Below, piece after piece: positions 1 to 10,582 of a DNA stretch of 64,000 bases. The first letter of the stretch is position 1. Every line of letters starts with the position of its first letter. Source of the stretch: Neoarius graeffei (Eukaryota > Chordata > Actinopteri > Siluriformes > Ariidae); the NCBI RefSeq assembly GCF_027579695.1, contig NC_083571.1:40215443-40279442 (forward strand). The letters run 5' to 3'. Below the pieces are notes generated by a model. That model was not told where the DNA came from. It saw only the letters and a list, made by a program, of their open reading frames with translations, and ran no database searches. The position numbers and the translations under genes are program-made.

Positions 1-625
1 GAAAACCAAGTTAAATGATGACAAGCATTTTTTTAATTATTATTATTATTTATTTTTTTTATTTTATTTCCTCTCCCTTTTTATTTTTACTTTTTTTTAA
101 TTTTTTCTGTGTGTTTGTGTAGTTTGATGTTTATTTGAGTGTTTTGTCCGCCGGTGGTGGTGTGGCTACAGACTCAGTTTTGGGCATTGGTTCCCTCCAG
201 GCCTTGGTTCACTGTGGGTGATGCCTGTGCTCCCAGCTGTGGACTGCAGTGAGCTCGTTGCTCATTTTGACATTGTGGTTGTCCAGCGCTCTGCGCTTTA
301 ATGCTTGGCGTGATGTTCCGGGCGATGTTGCTCGGCGGCGGTGTGGTGGCTGTGCAGGTGGTTTGGGACATACCAGCGCTCTGCATGGCGGTGCTTCTGT
401 GCTCGCTTTGTGGATCCGTGGCGTGGTGTTCGAGCGATGTTGCTGGCGGCGGTGCGGTGGCTGTGCTGGTGGTGTGGGACTTGTTTTCATGCACCTTTTG
501 GTGGGACTGTGGCTGCTACACCACTGGAATTACATCCTGACCCCTATTTGGTGGACTTTTTTTTCCTTCCTTCCTGTCTATAATTGTAAAGCGTCCTTGG
601 GTTTTAGAAAGGCGCTATATAAATT
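1..625 (+). other. T-rich low-complexity sequence and LINE-like 3' tail
   Basis: 1-130 is T-rich simple sequence. 300-520 contains an imperfect tandem repeat: GCGATGTTGCT followed by a GGCGG/TGGTGGCTGTGC run occurs near 322 and again near 434, spaced 112 bp. The block ends in TTTAGAAAGGCGCTATATAAATTG and an (ATT)n tail that continues after the SINE at 1012-1050, which resembles the 3' end of an L2/CR1-group LINE. No protein coding is supported. Confidence 0.45.
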
Positions 626-637
626 GAACCTATTATT

Positions 638-1011
638 CATTCATTCATTCATTCATTATCTCTAGCCGCTTTATCCTTCTACAGGGTCGCAGGCAAGCCG
701 GAGCCTATCCCAGCTGACTACGGGCGAAAGGCGGGGTACACCCTGGACAAGTCGCCAGGTCATCACAGGGCTAACACATAGACACAGACAACCATTCACA
801 CTCACACCTACGGTCAATTTAGAGTCACCAGTTAACCTAACCTGCATGTCTTTGGACTGTGGGGGAAACCGGAGTACCCGGAGGAAACCCACGCGGACAC
901 GGGGAGAACATGCAAACTCCACACAGAAAGGCCCTCGCCGGCCCCGGGGCTCGAACCCAGGACCTTCTTGCTGTGAGGCGACAGCGCTAACCACTACACC
1001 ACCGTGCCGCC
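638..1011 (-). mobile_element. tRNA-derived SINE, full copy
   Basis: On the minus strand it begins GGCGGCACGGTGGTGTAGTGG (pol III A box within GTAGTGGTTAGCG), has a B box in GGTTCGAGCCC and ends in the tail shared by all copies. It is flanked by the duplication GAACCTATTATT at 626-637 and 1012-1023. Confidence 0.9.
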
Positions 1012-1016
1012 GAACC

Positions 1017-1050
<34 letters not shown>

Positions 1051-1600
1051 AGCACTATCAGATCTTCCATGAGAATGGCAAATAAAATACAATCTTCTAT
1101 AGAGATCATACTTCTAAGGAAAATAAGATTTTAATGTGGCTGTATTTCTGAAACTGAATTTGGTTGCTGTGGGTTTTTTGTTTGTTTGTTTGTTTTGTTT
1201 GTTTTGTTTTACAGGATGCAATTCCAGTTATCAGAACATCATTGCTCTGTGAAGACTGGGGAGAGAAGTAGCTACAAGTGGGTATTTCTTCAAATAAATA
1301 TGGATGGGGGGGGAACAAGGGATGTGGAGGGCCCTATGTCTGTGTTTGCCATAAGCCCCAAAATGACTAAATCCACCCCTGTTACAAGGATACACCAATG
1401 TCTGTTTACCTCAATAACTGGAGAAAATTATTTCTTCAGTGATTTTTTTTTACCTTTTTCTTCTTCTAGTCTCTGATGCAGCACCCTATTCAGTGCCAGT
1501 AGTCGATTACTGCACAGGGGCTGTTTTCTGATGTTTACAAAAGCACAGAGAATTCGTGAAGAAGTCGATTTATAAAGTAATGCTCAAATATTTAGCTGAT
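1051..1600. other. Unassigned sequence
   Basis: AT-rich sequence with a (TTTG)n-like run at 1175-1208. The TTTTTTTTACC...TTCTTCTAG at 1440-1470 looks like a splice acceptor, but no convincing exon follows. Nothing else is recognised. Confidence 0.3.
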
Positions 1601-1614
1601 TCCCCAGGGGTGGT

Positions 1615-2791
1615 GGAGCGTAGATGCCCCTACCGCTGACCCAAACACAAAAAAAACTGTAGTTAGGGACAAACTTAAGGCCATGCTAGAGATGGGAATA
1701 ATCAAGGAGTAGTGACCGGAGCAGTTCAGTAGTTTTGGTTCACAAAACTGATGGGTCAGTCCAGTTCTGCATGGACTATCCCAAGGTCAGTGTGGTGTCT
1801 AAATTTGATGTCTACCCAGTGCCTCACATTGATGAACTGCTCAATTGGTTAGGTGCGTCTCCTTTTTATTTGACACTGGATCTGACAAAGGGATATTGGC
1901 AGATCCCCTTGACTCCCCGATCCCGAGGAAAAAAACATCCTCTTCCAATCCGTTTGGCTTACACCAATTTGTCACTCTTCCATTTGAGTTATTCAGGGCT
2001 CCTGCAACATTTCAGGAGCTCATGGACAAAATCCTCCGTCCACATGCCGCTTACACCATGGCCTACCTTGATGATATTATAATAGGTAATGATTGGCCGC
2101 TGGCACATAAAACACCTCAGAGCAATGCTTGAGTTGTTGAGGCATGTGGAACTCACAGCTAACCCAAAGAAGTGTGTGATTGGGCAGATGAAAATACAGA
2201 TGAAAATCTGGGCATCCACTTGGGTCATGGGCATCTGCGTCCCCAAATTGACAAGACGGCAGCAATTGTGGCCTGCCTGAGGCCCAAGACCAAAAACAGA
2301 GTGAGACAGTTCCTGGGGCTGGCTGGCTATTATCATAGGTTTGTGCCTAATTATGGACATATAACATCACCAGCCTGCTGACTGATCTCACTAAGAAAAG
2401 AGCACCAGATCTGATCCAGTGGATGGAGCCATACCAACAAGCCTTTACCCAGGTAAAAGCTGCACTGTGTGGTGGGCCACTTTTGCACTCCCCTGACTTC
2501 TCTCTCCTTTTAATTTTGTAGACTGATGCATTTGGACAGAGGACTGGGGGCCATTTTGTCCCAAATAGTGGACAGAGAGAAGCTCCTGGTGCTGTACATA
2601 AGCCGCAAGCTCTCCATGTGAGAGATGAAGTACAGCACTATTGAGAAAGAGTGCTTGGCCATTAAATGGGCAGTCATCACCCTCTGCTACTACCTCCCTT
2701 TCATCTTTTACCCTCTGTTTGGATCACACCCCACTCTAGTGGCTCCACCGTATGAAGGATGCCAATGCATGGATCACCCGTTGGTATCTGG
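1615..2791 (+). pseudogene. Gypsy reverse transcriptase/RNase H remnant
   Basis: Reverse transcriptase with the catalytic pair retained in AYLDDII near 2058, preceded by the HIDELLNWLGASPFYLTLDLTKGYW block and followed by the connection QIDKTAAIVACLRPKTKNRVRQFLGL. RNase H begins near 2515 with a TDAFG segment. Several frameshifts lie near 1920, 2085 and 2205, and a stop follows YISRKLSM at about 2620. Confidence 0.85.
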
Positions 2792-3051
2792 CTCTACAGT
2801 AGAGCAGTGCGGCGCGGGACAAATTTTGAAAGCTCATTGCGGGCGTGGGCAGGACCGGAAGTGCACGTATGCGCGCGGGCGGGAGCGGGAGTGCACATAT
2901 GCGGCGCGGGTGGGAGCGGTAATAAGCTGCAGTCCCGCTAACTAAAAACGTGTTTGAAATAAAATTTATAAATTATTAATTTATGTCTATCATATATAAT
3001 TTGTGCTGGATATTTTATTTGGCATTAATAAAAACATTTTAAGATGCTTGA

Positions 3052-3773
3052 GGCCAAGTTTACATTAGACCGTATCTGTCTCGTTTTCTTCGCGGATGCA
3101 CTGTCCGTTTACATTAAAACGCCTGGAAACGCCGGGAAACGGGAATCCGCCAGGGTCCACGTATTCAATCCAGATCGTGTCTGGTCCAGTGCTGTGTAAA
3201 CATTGAGAATACACGGATACGTGGATACGCTGTGCTGAGCTCTAGCTGGCGTCGTCATTGGACAACGTCACTGTGACATCCACCTTCCTGATTCGCTGGC
3301 GTTGGTCATGTGACGCGACTGCTGAAAAACGGCACGGACTTCCGCCTTGTATCACCTTTCATTAAAGAGTATAAAAGTATGAAAATACTGCAAATACTGA
3401 TGCAAATACTGCCCATTGTGTAGTTATGATTGTCTTTAGGCTTGCCATCCTTCCACTTGCAAGTGGTAAGTGATGCGCATGCCCGATGTGCACTGAGATC
3501 ACACACACAGCGGCTCAGTCCCGAATCACTGCTCATGCACTTCACTCGCGTGCTCTGTGAGCTGCGCAGGGCCGGAGTGTGCACCCTCCAGAGGGCACTC
3601 GCTGTTCAGGGCGGAGTGATTTGGAGCGCAGGATGTCTGCGGAGCCGAGCGTATCCGTGTATTGGCGTTGCTGTGTGCACGCGAATCGTGTATTGGCGTT
3701 GCTGTGTGTACGCTAATCGTTTTAAAAACGTTAATCTGATGATCCGCTGATACGGTCTAATGTAAACCCCACC
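3052..3773. mobile_element. MITE with GTTTACATTAGACCG inverted ends
   Basis: The left end is GGCCAAGTTTACATTAGACC and the right end in inverse is GGTGGGGTTTACATTAGACC, so about 25 bp match. TGA flanks both ends, a 3-bp duplication compatible with the PIF/Harbinger group. It is 722 bp with no transposase. An internal repeat TATTGGCGTTGCTGTGTG occurs twice near 3660-3710. Confidence 0.75.
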
Positions 3774-3907
3774 TGAATTTGCAGAGAGAGTCAGATTGCC
3801 AGATTGAGTGAGGAATAGCATCTTAAATTTGCCATTGATCACCCTAATGGGAAATCCTTTGATCACGCTAATGACTCGCAGTTCACACCCAGCTAGCAAG
3901 AGAACCA

Positions 3908-4165
3908 TGAGTGAAGTGATTTACTGCTTGCGTTAGTCTACAACACTAATCAGAGAGACAGGTTACACAGTGACGGTAGGCTTGACTCAATGCTATCCCA
4001 GAAATCCTTCCTGTAATATGCAAATTTGGCTGTCCAATCAGAGGCAGCCAAATTTGCATATTACAGGAAGGATTTCTGGGATAGCATTGAGTCAAGCCTA
4101 CCGTCACTGTGTAACCTGTCTCTCTGATTAGAGTTGTAGACTAACTCAAGCAGTAAATCAATTCA
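3908..4165. repeat. Near-perfect palindrome (foldback element)
   Basis: Arms 3948-4032 and 4045-4129 are exact inverse copies of 85 bases around a 12-base spacer, by base-by-base reading. Outside these, 3908-3947 and 4130-4165 still pair with a few mismatches. Transcribed on either strand it would form a long hairpin. No coding sequence is seen. Confidence 0.85.
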
Positions 4166-4514
4166 CTTCTCTTATTAGCTCTGCTTTGCAATAACAAAAA
4201 AAAAAAAAAAAAACACCATTGGTACAAAACAAGCCCATTCACTTTTTTATGCTGATCAGAGAATTACAATGGTTTCTCATGTGATAAAAATGTGCGATTC
4301 ACGATTAAATATTTTAATCGCTTGACAGCACTAATTATTATTATTATTATTATTAGAGACACTACATGCTGAATTCAGAAACAAGGTAAATAATAACAAA
4401 CGTGAACGTGAGCTGTAGATATTTATGCTCAAATCCACTCAAAGTAGGGAGCGGGGCACCATCACGCTGTGTCAAGACAAGAACTTTCCTGAGGAATAAC
4501 GCGAACGTCTGCAT

Positions 4515-4712
4515 CATGCAGGATTTGCGGGCGGGGGCGGGAGCGGGACAAAATATGGCAGGCGCGGGCGGGAGCGGGACTGAAAATCATAATTTTTTTG
4601 TGGGCGCGGGCGGGAGCGGGACTGAAAATCATAATTCTTTGCGGGCGGGAGCGGGACTGCACAATGCGGGTGCGGGCGGGAGCGGGACTGAAAAATCCGA
4701 CCCGCGCAGACC
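4515..4712. repeat. GC-rich minisatellite at the hAT right end
   Basis: The unit GCGGGCGGGAGCGGGAC, followed by TGAAAATCATAATT in most copies, is repeated about five times with small changes. Related GC-rich units lie at the other hAT end (2820-2935), so they are probably subterminal transposase-binding repeats. Confidence 0.7.
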
Positions 4713-4800
4713 TCTACTCTACAGCCTTTTAAGTTTGAGCTGCACTAAGGTCAAGCAACACAAGCAAGGAGACACAACCATGACTGGTGGCCAGTAGTAG

Positions 4801-5930
4801 GCAATTTACTACTTTTATTCGCCAGATTTGGCATAAGAACAAATCTAATTGGGGCATTAGGGTAACTGAGGAAGGGCACAATTTGCTGTTTGAGGACTCA
4901 ATCTAAGATGTAAATGCTTGATAATATGGGTTTGCTGTCAACAAAAACACCAACCCAGTTCCAATTTCAAAATATGTTGCAAAGTCTCTCTCTCTCTCTC
5001 ACACACACATACACACACATAAACTGTGTGCACTGTATATCCTACGTGCAAGCCATGTCTTTCTCTATATTATGACTATATTCTGTCTTTATGACTACAT
5101 ACTCATCTCTTGTGAATGAATGCAGACAGACCACAAAAAAATCAACAATTTTTGTCATACTCATGAAAACCAATGCTGGCATCATAAGTGACTTCAATGC
5201 ATGTGTCATATCTGCACCTGTTCAGAGCTCACAGTGGCCTCCAAACATGGCCAAACAATGGACTACAACAACCATCCTGCAGCTCACGGCTACTGATTAT
5301 TGCACACACCTGTTCATAATCACAGCTTAATCACTGCACAGTATAAAAGGACTCTTAAGCTGGGTATACACTGTGCGATTTTTTCAATCGCGGTATTCAG
5401 CTGCTGCTCACACTGTACGAGTGAATCGCAGGGGTAAACAGCATGCAGCTTACGATTCCTGTTCTCACACTATACGATCCGATGCTCGGATGTGATGCTC
5501 GGATGCGATGCTCGGATCCGATGCTCAGGATTTCAAACAGGTTTGATTTTCATCCGATCGATCGGGAGGAGGTCGTGAGGTGTTAATCGCTTGTCGTTAC
5601 CCCATGTATACTACACGATCCGAGACGCATGATTGAGCCAAAACTCGGCCCGATCTCCAAAATAGTCGCACGAGTGAAAATCGTGTCAAAATCGGGCCAA
5701 AAATCGCACAGTGTATGCCCAGCATTAGTACACCTGGTCAGTGTTTTTGTACTTGACCTTATGAAGCCTTATTGAGCCATACTATTTATTTGATTATTGA
5801 CCCAGTTTTTTTCCTTTGATTACTGACTATCAACTTTGATATTGATAACTATACTTTCTGCACGCTTACCTGGAAGTAGTAACAACAAATAAAGTAAAAA
5901 CAAATACTTCCTATAATATAATCTTCTGCA
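4801..5930. other. Possible LTR-like sequence with an inserted MITE
   Basis: 4801-5345 and 5731-5930 are joined if the MITE at 5349-5727 is removed. A TATAAAAGG box lies at 5341-5349 and AATAAA near 5887, as in an LTR, but no terminal repeats or primer-binding site are identified. A short TC/CA run lies at 4986-5020. Confidence 0.3.
5349..5727. mobile_element. MITE with inverted ends GCTGGGTATACACTGTGCG
   Basis: The left end AGCTGGGTATACACTGTGCG and the inverse of the right end TGCTGGGCATACACTGTGCG match at all but two bases. TTA is repeated at both borders, a 3-bp duplication as in PIF/Harbinger elements. GATGCTCGGAT is repeated three times near 5470-5520. There is no coding capacity. Confidence 0.75.
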
Positions 5931-6019
5931 AATATGACCAACATAGTGTGGGGTTTTTGTTTGTTTGTTTTTATTTCTTTTCAGTTAGTGGGTTTTTTTT
6001 CACTTTTAATATGAGTAAT

Positions 6020-6825
6020 GGGTTGTTTTACAATCAGGGTACAAAGTTTGTGTCACAGGGGTCCAAAATTCAAATTGATTCAAACTGGTTCTTGTACCAG
6101 TTTTTAAGTGAAGGACAAGTTAAAGAACAGATTTCAGGTAATTTTTTGACATTATGTGTATGGCAGTTTTGTGTAATCTGCTATAAGAGAAAGAAGATAA
6201 AGTGTAGCTTTAAGCAGGGCTGGGAGAAACAAATGAAGTGATTCTCGGAGAGGACTTTTTTTTTGACAATTCAGAATCCACGACTTCCATAGTGCTTTTA
6301 AATATAAGGCTGTAAGCTTTGTGTTAGTTGTCTCTAATATTGATGTCCCAATATCTTGACCACATTTTAGGATGAAAATAATCATTTTAGATATGTTATT
6401 TTATATTGAAAAATTAGCTGTCTCGGAGAGGACTTTTTTTTTGACACAATTACATACTAATTTGATCAAAATAGTCTGAAAACTTACTGGCATTCAACAT
6501 TAAAACTTAACAATGTTTCCAATGATATGGAACCAAATATTTGTTTTATGGTATAAAGAATGATGTAAGTGCATCCCTTTTGGAGCTACCTGTGGTCAAA
6601 AAAGCACTTTTTCTAAATGACACGAGTAATTTTGCTAAATATGACATATATTGCCATACATTCACCAAAAATAACGTTATCACCAAATTTTTTTTTGCAT
6701 GGTAAATAGAGCTATCACAGGGCTACAATAAACAACCAATTTTGTTTAGTCAAGCCTTTTGATATTGAAGATAATAAGTGTTAAATGTGATTTTTAGCTT
6801 GCGTACCCTGATTGTAAAACAACCC
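6020..6825. mobile_element. Non-autonomous DNA element with 26-bp inverted ends
   Basis: The ends are GGGTTGTTTTACAATCAGGG plus TAC and the inverse at 6803-6825, flanked by TAAT on both sides. Inside, CTCGGAGAGGACTTTTTTTT occurs at 6243 and 6423 in direct orientation. I do not recognise the superfamily. No transposase is visible. Confidence 0.7.
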
Positions 6826-6829
6826 TAAT

Positions 6830-7380
6830 ATAAATTAATTAATAAAATGCAAAGTTGTGCACCAGAGGTTTGGCCTGTGGGTGGGTGGGGAGGCACACTA
6901 ACTCATTTTGGGGGCATGGCCCAACCTCCCATGATGCTGACCCTGTAACTAGCACTGTCCTCAGTACTGTAATGACCCCTAAACTCTGACTGATAGATTT
7001 GATGAATGCTATTCCTATGCAAGTATGAGCATAACTGCTAAGCTGCAACCTTTTCTAGGATCTTGGAGATAAAATGGAGGTTTGATATTGGCTTATGGTT
7101 AGACAGCTGACTAATGTCAAAGTTGGGGTTTTTAATCAGGAGTTTGATAAATGGATTTAAAGGATTTACATACACACATTTTAATCATCTCCAACAACCT
7201 CCTTTACTCAAAAAATTGATTACAATTATGTACATACACAGTGCTAAGGGAAGAATTTATTTTTTATATTTTTATAATAGATTATAACATGGTCAGAATT
7301 AGAATTATTATTGGGCAGCTTTTCTTCAGAGAACAATGACAATTTAATGGCTACTTGTATGTCCAATGAAAATACATTCT
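6830..7380. other. Unassigned sequence
   Basis: No gene is supported. A 46-bp stretch TAATCATCTCCAACAACC...TTGATTACAAT at 7181-7227 recurs at 9479-9523, so both places carry the same unidentified repeat, possibly L1-derived. Confidence 0.35.
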
Positions 7381-9112
7381 AACCCCAATTCCAAAAAAAT
7401 AGGGATGCTGAGTAAAATGTAAATAAAAACAGAATACAATGCTTTACAAATGCTTTTCAAAATATATTCAATTGAATACAATACAAAGATGAGATATTTA
7501 ATGTTCAAACTGATAAACTATTGTTGTTGTTTGTAAATATACACTCATTCTGAATTTGATGCCTGCAACATATTCCAAAAAAGTTGGGAGTGGGGCATGT
7601 TTAAAATTGTATTACATTACCTTTTCTTTTAAGAACATTCAGTAAGCATTTGGGAACTGCAAACAACTGCTTAAGTTTTGAAAGTAAAATTCTTTCGTAT
7701 TTTTGGTTGATATATGACTTCAGTTGCTCAACAGTCCAGGGCATCGGCGTCGCCAGGGGTATTTTACTGGGGCACGTGCCCCAGTATAGATCTGTAGTGC
7801 CCCAGTAAAAAAAATCCAGTGACGAAACGCTCTGAATTTTAAACTTGGGAATAGCTGCAATTTAATTAATTCATAACGTGGGGTAGGCTAACCGATGCGC
7901 GAAGAAGACCATCTACAATGCTTTTACATTGGTAGTTTTGGCTGGCCTCGCGCACACTAAGCAATGTGAAAAAAGTGTGCGCGTGACATGAGTAACAGCT
8001 TGGTTGCTATGGGGACCGCAGACTCCAGCAGCCCTCAGATGCAATGAAATTCAGAGCAGGGGAAACCATCTCTCCGTGTTTTTCAACTGTTTACAGGTTA
8101 GTAGACAGTAATTCCACTGTCATTTTTGTAACGCTGTAGAATTAATATGTGTTGGGACATTGTTTTCGTGTTGTCTTGATTTTTTGTTTGAAACGAAGGG
8201 ATATTGAAAAGTTTGCATTCATTCCGTCGTCTGCAACGTGGCAAGCCGCGAGCCCTCAGTTTGCGTGTTGCCAGATCGCGTTGATAGTTTTGTGATGGAC
8301 TGTGTGAAGATAGCCACCTAACGTAATGACACACAACTGTTGTTTTGGAGGCTACGTCCAGTTGAGTATTGTAATTGAATTATTGAACCGAATTTCAATT
8401 GCACATGCACGCGCTCTGCGCGCACACACACACACACAGTGGTGCTTTTAAAGGCTTTTGGATTGTGTTTAGAGATGTTCAATGCTGAAAATGCGTGTGC
8501 TTACAAAGATATGTTTGGTGATTTAAAAGGTATCAAGTGTGAATACTGTTGGCCATTAAGTACTCTTGGTTGAGTTTAAAAACTCGGCGGTGTTGTATTG
8601 TATGTTAATATGTTCTTTTACAATATTACCAACAGTATAAGTATTACATTGCTATTATCACAAATGTTGCAAATATTCATACTGTTATTATTAAATGATT
8701 GACCTGGATTCAGTGTCCTCGTAATCATTTTGAGTTTTACAGCTCTAGTGACTAGTTTTAAGCAGGCCGTTTCTAAATATAAATATCAATATATAAATAT
8801 ATATTACATAAAATATAATATATATTACATAAAATGTAATATATATTATATAAAAAATATAAATATAAATATAAATATAGTGCAAAATTTTTAGCTCGCG
8901 CGCTTCGCGCGCTCGCATACATTTCCTGTGCCCCTTTTGTGCCCCAGTATGGTCTTGGGTCTAGTGACGCCCCTGGTCCAGGGTCTCCATTGTCATGTTT
9001 TGCACTTCATAATGCACCACACATTTTCAATGGAGGGCAGGCAGGCCAGTTTAGCACCTGCACTCTTTTACTATGAGGCAATAGTGTTAATCACTGCACC
9101 ACCATGCTGCCC
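7381..9112. mobile_element. Degraded Tc1-like element (family E), interrupted by a hAT
   Basis: The left end near 7381 reads AACCCCAATTCCAAAAAA, followed by a TAAATAAAAACAGAAT segment as in other Tc1 inverted repeats. Sequence up to 7741 continues, after the hAT at 7742-8975, with TCTCCATTGTCATGTTTTGC and the minus-strand pattern of a transposase region up to about 9070. The last 45 bases match the head of the local SINE in reverse. The right end is lost. Confidence 0.6.
7742..8975. mobile_element. hAT-like non-autonomous element in a Tc1 relic
   Basis: The 8-bp duplication GTCCAGGG lies at 7734-7741 and 8976-8983. The ends CATCGGCGTCGCCAGGGG and, inverse of the right, CAGGGGCGTCACTAG are related. 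Just inside, the left end has GCACGTGCCCCAGTA and the right GTGCCCCAGTATG. The interior is AT-rich near 8770-8885. No transposase is encoded. Removing it restores a continuous Tc1-like sequence across CAGTCCAGGGTCTCC. Confidence 0.8.
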
Positions 9113-9231
9113 AAATTTCAACAACTTTTTAAAAAAAATAATGATTATTAAACTCTGCTGAGTAATTTGCTTTAAATTTTGGAAATATAGGCTATAATCA
9201 TAGGATTAGTTTGCAAAAATAGACACTCGTG

Positions 9232-9432
9232 GACCACTTTATTATGAACACCTGTACACCTACTCTATCTAATCTGCTAATCATGTGGCAGCAGTTTAGT
9301 GCATAAAATCATGCAGCTATAGGCCAGCAGCTTTGGGTGTTATTCACATCAACCATCAGAATGGGAGATAAATTAGACCTCAGTGATTTTGACCATGGCA
9401 TGATTGTCCAATTACTTTTGTGCATGTGAAAA
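9232..9432 (+). mobile_element. Tc1-like element fragment, 5' end
   Basis: It begins CCACTTTATTATGAACACC and shares a long run of words with 33009-33250 (CAGTGCATAAAATC, AGAGCTT, CATCAGA). It covers the 5' end and the first transposase codons only. Confidence 0.5.
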
Positions 9433-9559
9433 TGGAGGGACAAAATGCACTAAAAAAACAAAAATGAATATTGCTTTTAATCATCTCCAACAACCTCCTT
9501 TACTCAAAAAATTGATTACAATATCTGACTTAAAGAAACAGCTCTCAATATGATATAAA

Positions 9560-10370
9560 CTGCAATTGACTATCAATCCAACCACTGCCATACCCAAAAA
9601 CAAATGGGAAGATGACTTATCCATCTCTACCGATGCCAGCTTCTGGGAACAAATCTGCTCTAGCACTTTCACAATGACCTCATCTACAAATCTACAATTA
9701 ACATAATACAAAGTAGCACACAGAATACATCTCACTCAACATAAAACATACAAAATGGGCTTCAATACCTCTGACACATGTTCTCACTGCTCACACAATA
9801 CCACAGATACTTATACCCATCCCATATGGCATTGTCCACTGGTTCATCAATTCTGGGAATGCATCACCCACATCATATCTTTGGTTCTGAACTGCACCAT
9901 CCCACTATCCCCAAAGCTCTGCCTACTCAGAGATCCAATAACCCTTGACCCACAATATCATAACTCAAAATTAGTTTTAGTCACCCTTGCTATCACCAAG
10001 AAAACAATACTCATGAACTGGAAAACTAGACAGAAACTCAGTACATCATTATACTTACTTAGGTCTTTCACGCCCTACAGAACATAGGCCATCGACGATC
10101 CTTTTCCAGCACACATGATCCTGGGCCCTTCTCCCTATATCCATCCAACTTAATCTTTTCTCCCTTAGTTCTTTCTCTGACTCTCTCCTCCAGCTGTTTC
10201 ACGGCCATCCCCACTTCCTCTCTCCTTGAGGGTTCTAGGCCAATGTCTGTCACATGATGTTCCTCGCTGGCTTATGCATGGTGTGGCCTATCTACTCCCA
10301 TTTCCTCCTCCTTATCTGTAATGTAACAGGTTCTTACCCTGCTTGCTTCCTTAATTCCTCATTGGTAACC
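9560..10370 (+). mobile_element. L1-type LINE 3' end (ORF2 C-terminus and 3' UTR)
   Basis: A frame with one stop (near 9703) reads ISTDASFWEQIC, then YKVAHRIHLTQHKTYKMGF, then a zinc-knuckle-like CSHCSHNTTDTYTHPIWHC. That C-x2-C-x8-H-x4-H/C pattern closes L1 ORF2 proteins. The stop is at 10085, and about 0.3 kb of pyrimidine-rich 3' UTR follows up to the L2 element. Confidence 0.7.
9755..10087 (+). pseudogene. L1 ORF2 C-terminal fragment
   Basis: The 110 open codons begin at MGFNTSDTC and carry the cysteine/histidine cluster CSHCSHNT...HPIWHC followed by a hydrophobic FWECITHIISLVL segment. This part binds nucleic acid in L1 elements. Upstream in frame lies one stop, so it is a relic. Confidence 0.7.
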
Positions 10371-10582
10371 TTATCACCCTTATACACCCTTAAACATTCA
10401 GATTAAACGTAGACAATATAGTCATACTTCCACAGTCTGAAGTTATCTCAGATCATTGTCTCATCTCATTCAAAATATGTCTGAGTAATAATATATGCAC
10501 CTCACCACGCTACTGTATTAAACGTACTTTCACGTCAACTACTGCACAGAGCTTTATAAATGATCTCCCAGAGCTGTCAACT

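Larger units (their letters stand above)
2800..4716. mobile_element. hAT-like non-autonomous element in gypsy relic 1
   Basis: It is flanked by the 8-bp duplication CTCTACAG at 2792-2799 and 4717-4724. The terminal inverted repeats begin TAGAGCAGTGCGGCGCGG and, from the right, TAGAGGTCTGCGCGGGTC. GC-rich repeats of a GCGGGCGGGAGCGGGAC unit lie just inside both ends. No transposase is encoded. It carries the MITE 3052-3773 and the palindrome at 3908-4165. Confidence 0.85.
1600..4800 (+). mobile_element. Ty3/gypsy retrotransposon relic 1, interrupted by a hAT-like element
   Basis: Decayed pol runs from about 1600 to 2791 and resumes at 4725. With the insert at 2800-4716 removed, the frame continues WYLAL-Q-PFKFE across the junction. 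Features include TDGSVQFCMDY, LTLDLTKGYWQIPL, AYLDDII, QFLGLAGYYHRFVPNY and the RNase H segment YSTIEKECLAIKWAV. Frameshifts are frequent and no LTR can be placed with certainty. Confidence 0.85.

Noticed and set aside
1440..1500. A splice acceptor with a host exon
   Set aside because: A pyrimidine tract and TTCTTCTAG are present, but no conserved or open exon follows and the sequence soon becomes gypsy relic.
3948..4129. A microRNA precursor
   Set aside because: The hairpin arms are 85 bp and perfectly paired, much longer than a typical pre-miRNA, and the locus lies inside a transposon. Small-RNA production remains possible but there is no evidence for a miRNA.
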